A stretch of 64,000 nt of DNA from positions 186,001 through 250,000 of the forward strand of contig NZ_BBVD01000010.1 of NCBI RefSeq assembly GCF_000964545.1, given 5' to 3'. The position numbers were made by a program, and so were the translations under genes. This stretch comes from Comamonas thiooxydans (GTDB lineage: Bacteria; Pseudomonadota; Gammaproteobacteria; Burkholderiales; Burkholderiaceae_C). Below are positions 59,490 to 64,000 of the stretch, piece after piece (position 1 is the stretch's first letter; each line of letters starts with the position of its first letter). Under the pieces are notes generated by a model. That model searched no databases and was not told the origin of the DNA. It saw only the letters and a program-made list of their open reading frames with translations.

Positions 59490-60056
59490 TCAGGCCTTGG
59501 GCAGGGTCACGCCATGCTGGCCCTGGTACTTGCCGTTGCGGTCCTTGTAGCTGACTTCGCATTGCTCGTCGCCCTGGAAGAACAGCACCTGGGCGCAGCC
59601 TTCGCCCGCATAGATCTTGGCCGGCAGCGGCGTGGTGTTGGAGAACTCCAGCGTCACATAGCCCTCCCACTCGGGCTCGAAGGGCGTCACGTTGACGATG
59701 ATGCCGCAGCGCGCATAAGTGCTCTTGCCCAGGCAGACGGTCAGCACGTCACGGGGAATGCGGAAATACTCCACCGTGCGGGCCAGTGCAAAGCTGTTGG
59801 GCGGGATGATGCAGTAGTCGCCCTCGAAGTCGACAAAGCTCTTCTCGTCAAAATTCTTGGGGTCCACCACCGTGCTATGGATATTCGTGAAGACCTTGAA
59901 TTCGCGGGCGCAGCGGATGTCGTAGCCATAGCTCGAAGTGCCGTAGCTGATGATCTTCTTGCCGTCGACCTGGCGCACCTGGCCAGGCTCGAAAGGCTCG
60001 ATCATGCCGTGCTGCTCCGCCATCTGACGGATCCATTTGTCGCTCTTGATGCTCAT
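59490..60056 (-). CDS. dcd: dCTP deaminase
   Basis: 188 aa. Converts dCTP to dUTP for thymidylate synthesis. Family segments: MSIKSDKWIRQMAEQHGMIE, PFEPGQVRQVDGKKIISYGT, SSYGYDIRCAREFKVFTNIH, CIIPPNSFALARTVEYFRIP, VLTVCLGKSTYARCGIIVNV, TPFEPEWEGYVTLEFSNTTP, AGEGCAQVLFFQGDEQCEVS, YKDRNGKYQGQHGVTLPKA. The full length is conserved. AGGAT 6 bases upstream supports the ATG at 60056. Confidence 0.97.
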   Translation of the reverse strand: MSIKSDKWIRQMAEQHGMIEPFEPGQVRQVDGKKIISYGTSSYGYDIRCAREFKVFTNIHSTVVDPKNFDEKSFVDFEGDYCIIPPNSFALARTVEYFRIPRDVLTVCLGKSTYARCGIIVNVTPFEPEWEGYVTLEFSNTTPLPAKIYAGEGCAQVLFFQGDEQCEVSYKDRNGKYQGQHGVTLPKA

Positions 60057-60083
60057 TAGAAATCCTGTATCGCTTGATTTTTC

Positions 60084-60123
60084 ATAGCGTTGTGCGCTCA
60101 CAAATCAAGCGCAAGACCGCTAT
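60084..60123. repeat. dispersed palindromic repeat, copy R4 (short)
   Basis: ATAGCG-TTGTGCGCT and AGCGCAAGA-CGCTAT form an imperfect inverted repeat between guaD and dcd, reaching the guaD stop codon. It shares the GCGCT/CGCTAT ends with R1-R3 but is shorter; membership is less certain. Confidence 0.5.
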
Positions 60124-61412
60124 TTTGCTTGAGAAACAATGGTTTGCTCAATCAGGCGGTCATCTCCGAGGATGATCATGGCAAACAGCAGCTCGTCCAG
60201 ATTGCGCGCCTGGGCCGTCTTGCGCGCCAGCAGCGGCGTGCAGCCAGGGTTGATGACGACCAGGTCGGCCTCGCAGCCGGGCTGCAGATTGCCGATCACG
60301 CCCTGCAGGCCCAGCGCACGCGCAGCGCCTGCCGTGTGCTGCCACCACAGGTTTTGCGGCGACAGGCTCTGACCCTGCTTGGCATGGCTCTCGCGCCCCA
60401 CCACATAGGCGGCCTGCATGGTGCGAAACGGCGAGAAGCTCATGCCACCGCCCACATCGCTGGCCAGGCCATAGAGCATGCCTGCCTGGTCGGCCTTGAG
60501 GTAGTCGAAATAGCCGCTGGCCAGAAACTGGTTGCTGGTCGGGCTGATGGCCGCTGCCGAGCGCGTGTCATGCATGAGCTGGCGGTCGGTTTCATCGAGC
60601 CAGATGCTGTGCGCATAGACGGCGCGCTCGCGCATCAGGCCGAAGTCGTCGTAGACCGCCAGATAGCTGCGCGCGGCGGGGAACAGCTCCTTGACCCAGG
60701 CAATTTCGTCAAGGTTCTCGGCCACATGGGACTGGATCCAGACATCGCCGTACCTGGCTGCCAGCTCGCCCGCACCGCGCAGCTGCTCGGGCGTGCTGGT
60801 GGGCGCGAAGCGCGGCGTGATCGCATAGCCCAGGCGGTCCACGCCATGCCAGCGCTGGATCAGGGTTTCGGTGTCGATCAGGCCTTGCTCGGTGTCGTCG
60901 CGCACGCCGTCGGGGCTGTTGCGGTCCTGCAGCACCTTGCCGGCAATCATGCGCATGCTGCGCTTTTGCGCAGCCGTCATGATGGCATCCACCGATGCCG
61001 GATGCGAAGTTGCAAAGGCCAGCGCCGTGGTCACGCCGTTGCGCAGCAGCTCGTTCATGAAGAAATCGGCCACGCCATCGGCATATTCGCGATCGTGGAA
61101 ACGCGACTCGTGCGGGAAGGTGTAGTTCTCCAGCCAGGGCAGCAGGCCCGGGGCCGGCGCGCCGATCACATCGGTCTGCGGATAGTGGATATGCAGGTCG
61201 ATAAAGCCCGGTGCCAGCAGCTTGCCGGGCAGGTGAATGACTTGCACGCCTTCGCGCTCAAGGTACTGGTCGGCCAGCGCCTGCCAGCTGCCCGCAGCCA
61301 CCACGCGCTGCACACCCGCGGCATCGGGAGCAATCGCCAGCAAGGCGTCGGAGTCATAAACCGCTTGGCCGTCATCGGCGAAGCGCAGCAGGGCACTACG
61401 ATAGATTTTCAT
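60120..61412 (-). CDS. guaD: guanine deaminase
   Basis: 430 aa amidohydrolase. Deaminates guanine to xanthine. Metal ligands: KLLAPGFIDLHIHYPQTDVI (HxH), WIQSHVAENLDEIAWVKELF (SHxxE), AHSIWLDETDRQLMHDTRSA and LYGLASDVGGGMSFSPFRTM (SDxGGG). Other segments: YTFPHESRFHDREYADGVAD and ISPTSNQFLASGYFDY, typical of bacterial GuaD. The ATG at 61412 gives the family N-terminus (MKIYRSALLRFADDGQAVYD). Purine salvage or catabolism; no xanthine dehydrogenase genes in the window. Confidence 0.95.
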   Translation of the reverse strand: MKIYRSALLRFADDGQAVYDSDALLAIAPDAAGVQRVVAAGSWQALADQYLEREGVQVIHLPGKLLAPGFIDLHIHYPQTDVIGAPAPGLLPWLENYTFPHESRFHDREYADGVADFFMNELLRNGVTTALAFATSHPASVDAIMTAAQKRSMRMIAGKVLQDRNSPDGVRDDTEQGLIDTETLIQRWHGVDRLGYAITPRFAPTSTPEQLRGAGELAARYGDVWIQSHVAENLDEIAWVKELFPAARSYLAVYDDFGLMRERAVYAHSIWLDETDRQLMHDTRSAAAISPTSNQFLASGYFDYLKADQAGMLYGLASDVGGGMSFSPFRTMQAAYVVGRESHAKQGQSLSPQNLWWQHTAGAARALGLQGVIGNLQPGCEADLVVINPGCTPLLARKTAQARNLDELLFAMIILGDDRLIEQTIVSQAK

Positions 61413-61495
61413 GGACCAGAGCTTACGCGCCCGATCTTGCCTGCGGAACACGGCAGCGCTTATAGAGGCTATACGGCTGCGCGCAGGCCAGGGCT

Positions 61496-61595
61496 TGCGC
61501 TATCAATAACAAAGCTTATTGCGCTTTTCATACATTGATTTCAATGCAATTCATATCCATAAACCAATATCAGCAAGCGATAGCAGCTATCACTT
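61496..61595. repeat. dispersed AGCTGC palindromic repeat, copy R3
   Basis: Left end TTGCGCTATCAATAACAAAG, right end CAGCAAGCGATAGCAGCTAT; on the minus strand the right end reads ATAGCTGCTATCGC, identical to the left end of R2. The interior is AT-rich with a small ATTGATTTCAAT palindrome. It occupies most of the gap between the LysR gene and guaD. Confidence 0.7.
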
Positions 61596-61654
61596 TAGGT
61601 AGTTAAACACCCGAAACCCTGCGCTGCAACACCGCCCTGCCCGCAGCCGCGTAA

Positions 61655-62551
61655 CTAGGCGGCGCAGCTTCTGGCCACGGCCAGAAAGGCGCGCACCGCG
61701 GGTGAGTTCTCGCGCTCGCGGTAGGCCAGTGCCATGTGCACGTTTTCCTTGAAGTCGCGCAGCGGCCTGAAGGCCACGCCCGGCTGATTGAGCAGGCGGT
61801 TCGACTCGGGCAGCACCACAATGCCATACCCGGCAGCAGCCAGGCTGGTCGCCGTGACGAAGTCGTTGACGCGATAGGCCTCGCGAGCCGAAAACCCGGC
61901 CGTCTCGGCCAGCCGCGCCAGCACCTCGGCAAAGCCTTCGCTTTCGTTGATGAACTGCGGCGCAATAAAGGTCTGGCCGCGCAAATCGGCCACGCTGATG
62001 GATTCATGGCGTGCCAGCGGGTGGTTCTCGGCCAGTGCCACCATGAAGGGCTCGCTGTGCACGATGACCGCCTTGACGCCCTCTGGGTAGCGTCGGCGCG
62101 GCCGCAGCAGACCGGCATCGATCTCGCCCTGCTGCAGCGCCTGCAGCTGGCGCGGCGTCTCCATGGCCAGCACCTGCATGTGCACCTGCTCATGGCCGGG
62201 GCGGAACTGCGTGAGCATGCGCGCCAGCACACCCGAGGTCACGGACGAGGAGATATAGCCCAGCTTGACATGACCGCTCATGCCCTGGGCCGCCAGCTGC
62301 CCGATCTGCTGGGCCCGCTCCATATGGCGCAGCACGGCCACGGCTTCGTCATAAAGCAGCTCGCCCGCATCGGTCAGCGTGATGGGCTTGCGCTTGTTGC
62401 GCTGCAGCAGGCGCACGCCCAGCTGCTGCTCCAGTTGCTGCACCTGCACGCTGACGGCGGACTGGGCCACGCCCAGCTTGTCGGCGGCACGCGAGAAATG
62501 CAGCTCCTGGGCCACGGTGACGAAGTGCTCGAGTTGGCGGTAGCTGAGCAT
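61655..62551 (-). CDS. LysR-family transcriptional regulator
   Basis: 298 aa. N-terminal helix-turn-helix MLSYRQLEHFVTVAQELHFS, RAADKLGVAQSAVSVQVQQL. Effector domain: HVKLGYISSSVTSGVLARML, QLQALQQGEIDAGLLRPRRR, HPLARHESISVADLRGQTFI, TATSLAAAGYGIVVLPESNR. This resembles the BenM/CatM/HcaR-like subgroup. It is divergent from glaH with a 104-bp gap, so control of glaH by glutarate or a product is likely by context, unlike E. coli where GlaR (CsiR) is a GntR-type protein encoded in the same locus. Confidence 0.92.
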   Translation of the reverse strand: MLSYRQLEHFVTVAQELHFSRAADKLGVAQSAVSVQVQQLEQQLGVRLLQRNKRKPITLTDAGELLYDEAVAVLRHMERAQQIGQLAAQGMSGHVKLGYISSSVTSGVLARMLTQFRPGHEQVHMQVLAMETPRQLQALQQGEIDAGLLRPRRRYPEGVKAVIVHSEPFMVALAENHPLARHESISVADLRGQTFIAPQFINESEGFAEVLARLAETAGFSAREAYRVNDFVTATSLAAAGYGIVVLPESNRLLNQPGVAFRPLRDFKENVHMALAYRERENSPAVRAFLAVARSCAA

Positions 62552-62565
62552 GGATTTAATCTGAA

Positions 62566-62614
62566 ATTCTTATCAAAAAATGCATTTAACCCCATAGATC
62601 GTATCAAACAAGAA
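62566..62614. promoter_or_regulatory. candidate LysR site region between LysR and glaH
   Basis: AT-rich gap with near direct repeats CTTATCAAAAAA and CGTATCAAACAA spaced by about 30 bp. Position fits LysR binding; motif assignment is tentative. Confidence 0.3.
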
Positions 62615-62655
62615 GTGTTCAATCACACCATTCCTGATTGAAGTACCCGCCCACC

Positions 62656-63579
62656 ATGAACGCTACTACCCCCCAGCAACTGATTCAGCCTGCCGCCTAC
62701 GAGATCGCCGCTCACCCCGAGCATCCCCGCCTGCTGAAGCTGACCCTGAACACCGAAGCCCTGAACGCCTTCCTGGCCGATGTGCGCGATATCGACGTGC
62801 AGAACCTCGAGTACGTGCCTTTCATGCGCTTTCATCTGGCACGCCGCCTGAAGGCCCACATGGGTGCCGACTTTGGCGAGACCCTGGTGAACATCATCAA
62901 GGACCGCAAGCATGGCGGCTTTGTGCTGGGTCTGGAAGGCGTTAGCCAGGATAGCGACGACTACGTGAAGTTCGGCACCGCCATCGGCCATATCCTGGGC
63001 CCGGCCAACCACGACTCCATGTCCAACAAGTACTACGCACGTTTCCTGGTCAAGCACACCGACGCCAGCGACTCCTATCTGCGCCAGGCTTACCGTCTGT
63101 TCACCATGCACACCGACGGCACCTTCGTGACCGAAGCCACCGACTGGCTGCTGATGATGAAGTTCGACGAGCAGAACGCCGTGGGCGGTGAGTCGCGCTT
63201 TCTGCACCTGGACGACTGGAGCGAGCTGGACTGCTTCGTGCAGGACCCGCTGGGCGCCAAGCCCCTGCTGTACAAGGCCCCGGGCTCCAAGAACGTGAAC
63301 GAGCGCGTGGAACGCCCCGTGTTCTTCCACGGCGAGTTCGGCCTGTCGATCTCCTTCATCGACCAGTTCGTGCAGCCCGCCAACGACGCAGAAGCCGAAT
63401 ATCTGCAGAACCTGTCCGAATCGATGGAAAATTCGCCCGGCACCCGCACCGTCAGCCTGCCCGCTGGCGACCTGGTGGTTCTGAACAACTACTTCTATGT
63501 GCACGGTCGCGCACCGTTCGAGCGTAACGAGCAACTGCACCGCGAGCTGATGCGTCAGCGCGGTACATTCGCTCAGTAA
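62656..63579 (+). CDS. glaH: glutarate 2-hydroxylase (CsiD/GlaH)
   Basis: 307 aa Fe(II)/2-oxoglutarate oxygenase. Converts glutarate to L-2-hydroxyglutarate with release of succinate and CO2. It aligns with E. coli CsiD as I recall it: QNLEYVPFMRFHLARRL, NHDSMSNKYYARFLVKHTDA, SDSYLRQAYRLFTMHTDGTF (metal ligands H152 and D154), LLMMKFDEQNAVGGESRFLH, LDDWSELDCF, KNVNERVERPVFF, FIDQFVQP, and VVLNNYFYVHGRAPFERNEQ (distal H283), then HRELMRQRGTFA. ATG at 62656. An FMN hydroxyacid dehydrogenase gene follows after 100 bp. Confidence 0.94.
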   Translation: MNATTPQQLIQPAAYEIAAHPEHPRLLKLTLNTEALNAFLADVRDIDVQNLEYVPFMRFHLARRLKAHMGADFGETLVNIIKDRKHGGFVLGLEGVSQDSDDYVKFGTAIGHILGPANHDSMSNKYYARFLVKHTDASDSYLRQAYRLFTMHTDGTFVTEATDWLLMMKFDEQNAVGGESRFLHLDDWSELDCFVQDPLGAKPLLYKAPGSKNVNERVERPVFFHGEFGLSISFIDQFVQPANDAEAEYLQNLSESMENSPGTRTVSLPAGDLVVLNNYFYVHGRAPFERNEQLHRELMRQRGTFAQ

Positions 63580-63679
63580 ACCTTGAACACCTGATGTTTC
63601 TGTCACGCCCCCGTGCACCGCAAGTGTGCGGGGGCGCAGCCAGTTAAACCCCTGAATTTCGCTCCCGAGGCGCCCTACC

Positions 63680-64000
63680 ATGGCATCGTCACAAGCCCCT
63701 GCTGCAAACGCAGCCTCCGCCCCCAAAGCGCAAGCCGCCTACGGCCAACGCGCAGGGCTTCCCCGTCATCTGCAGAACATTCTGTCGCTGCATGACTTCG
63801 AGGCCGCCGCACGCAAGCACCTGCCCCGCCCCTTGTTTGGCTATGTCTCCGGCGCGGCTGAAGACTGCGTCTCGCTGCAGGCCAACCGTGACAGCTTCCA
63901 GCAATACGGCTTCAGCTCCAGGGTCATGGTGGATGTGTCGCAGCGCAACCAGAAGGTCGAGCTGTTCGGCCAGACCTGGGACTCGCCATTCGGCGTGGCC
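63680..64000 (+). CDS. FMN-dependent alpha-hydroxyacid dehydrogenase/oxidase, 5' part only
   Basis: First 107 codons; runs off the window end. After an Ala-rich N-terminal extension (ASSQAPAANAASAPKAQAAY), family segments appear: LHDFEAAARKHLPRPLFGYV, SGAAEDCVSLQANRDSFQQY, FSSRVMVDVSQRNQKVELFG and TWDSPFGVA. They match the N-terminal region of L-lactate dehydrogenase (LldD)/glycolate oxidase/mandelate dehydrogenase enzymes. Directly downstream of glaH, it may oxidise L-2-hydroxyglutarate, by context. The active-site His/Arg region lies beyond the window. Confidence 0.9.
   Translation, partial: MASSQAPAANAASAPKAQAAYGQRAGLPRHLQNILSLHDFEAAARKHLPRPLFGYVSGAAEDCVSLQANRDSFQQYGFSSRVMVDVSQRNQKVELFGQTWDSPFGVA

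Noticed and set aside
1..64000. CRISPR array, tRNA, rRNA or prophage genes
   Set aside because: No regularly spaced direct repeats, no tRNA-like T-loop sequence in a cloverleaf context, and no phage structural or integrase genes noticed. Absence of tRNAs was judged by eye; a tRNAscan run would be decisive.

Overview
The window looks like chromosomal DNA of a high-GC betaproteobacterium of the family Comamonadaceae, most probably Comamonas or a close relative. This rests on the orphan Bug (TctC-like) receptors, the DUF3579 gene beside argD/argF, the kynurenine genes, the PcnB/FolK/HAD and Hda/PurM/AI-2E neighbourhoods, and two dispersed intergenic repeat families of a kind I associate with this family. 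The genus is an inference, not a sequence match. I see no rRNA, tRNA, insertion sequence, prophage or CRISPR array.

Layout. 1-4.6 kb: divergent LysR regulator, glutaryl-CoA dehydrogenase, class III CoA-transferase and a Bug receptor (glutarate/glutaryl-CoA module). 4.7-8.8 kb: porin, SotB-like exporter, and a divergent oxidoreductase/LysR pair. 9-11.2 kb: amino-acid-type ABC binding protein, then type II lumazine synthase behind an FMN riboswitch. 11.4-16.1 kb: two small exported proteins, an SDR protein, a ferredoxin-type flavin reductase and a second Bug receptor. 16.2-25.3 kb: housekeeping block (folK, pcnB, HAD phosphatase, hda, purM, AI-2E family protein, SirB1 protein, murJ, rpsT). 25.4-32.1 kb: mqo with a structured leader, MATE exporter, DUF3579, argD, argF with a partial duplication of its 3' end. 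32.2-35.8 kb: feoA-feoB-small Cys-rich protein with a Fur-like site, flanked by two YkgJ cysteine-cluster proteins. 35.8-38.2 kb: PP2C phosphatase, LysE exporter and AraC regulator.

38.3-47.1 kb carries tryptophan catabolism (amino acid permease, kynB, kynU and, separately, kynA), interrupted by a lactate-permease-family gene with a divergent XRE-cupin regulator and by the alkylation-repair pair ada-like/alkA. 47.2-50.1 kb: MFS transporter, FAD monooxygenase, H-NS-like protein. 50.1-51.5 kb is the only gene-poor, decayed stretch and contains a frameshifted CNNM/DUF21 (hemolysin-type) pseudogene. 51.5-59.4 kb: apaH, RhlE-type helicase, zinc peptidase, a small membrane protein, an ornithine-cyclodeaminase-family protein, and nadA-nadB behind a palindromic operator. 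59.5-64 kb: dcd, guaD, a LysR regulator divergent from glaH (CsiD, glutarate 2-hydroxylase), and the 5' part of an FMN-dependent alpha-hydroxyacid dehydrogenase that runs off the end.

Themes. Both known routes of glutarate breakdown are present, one at each end: CoA activation/dehydrogenation (gcdH cluster) and hydroxylation to L-2-hydroxyglutarate (glaH). In the visible part of the glaH cluster an FMN-type oxidase takes the place where an FAD-type LhgO might be expected. The most unusual non-genic features are the two repeat families, the partial argF 3' duplication, and the terminator-containing leader of mqo.
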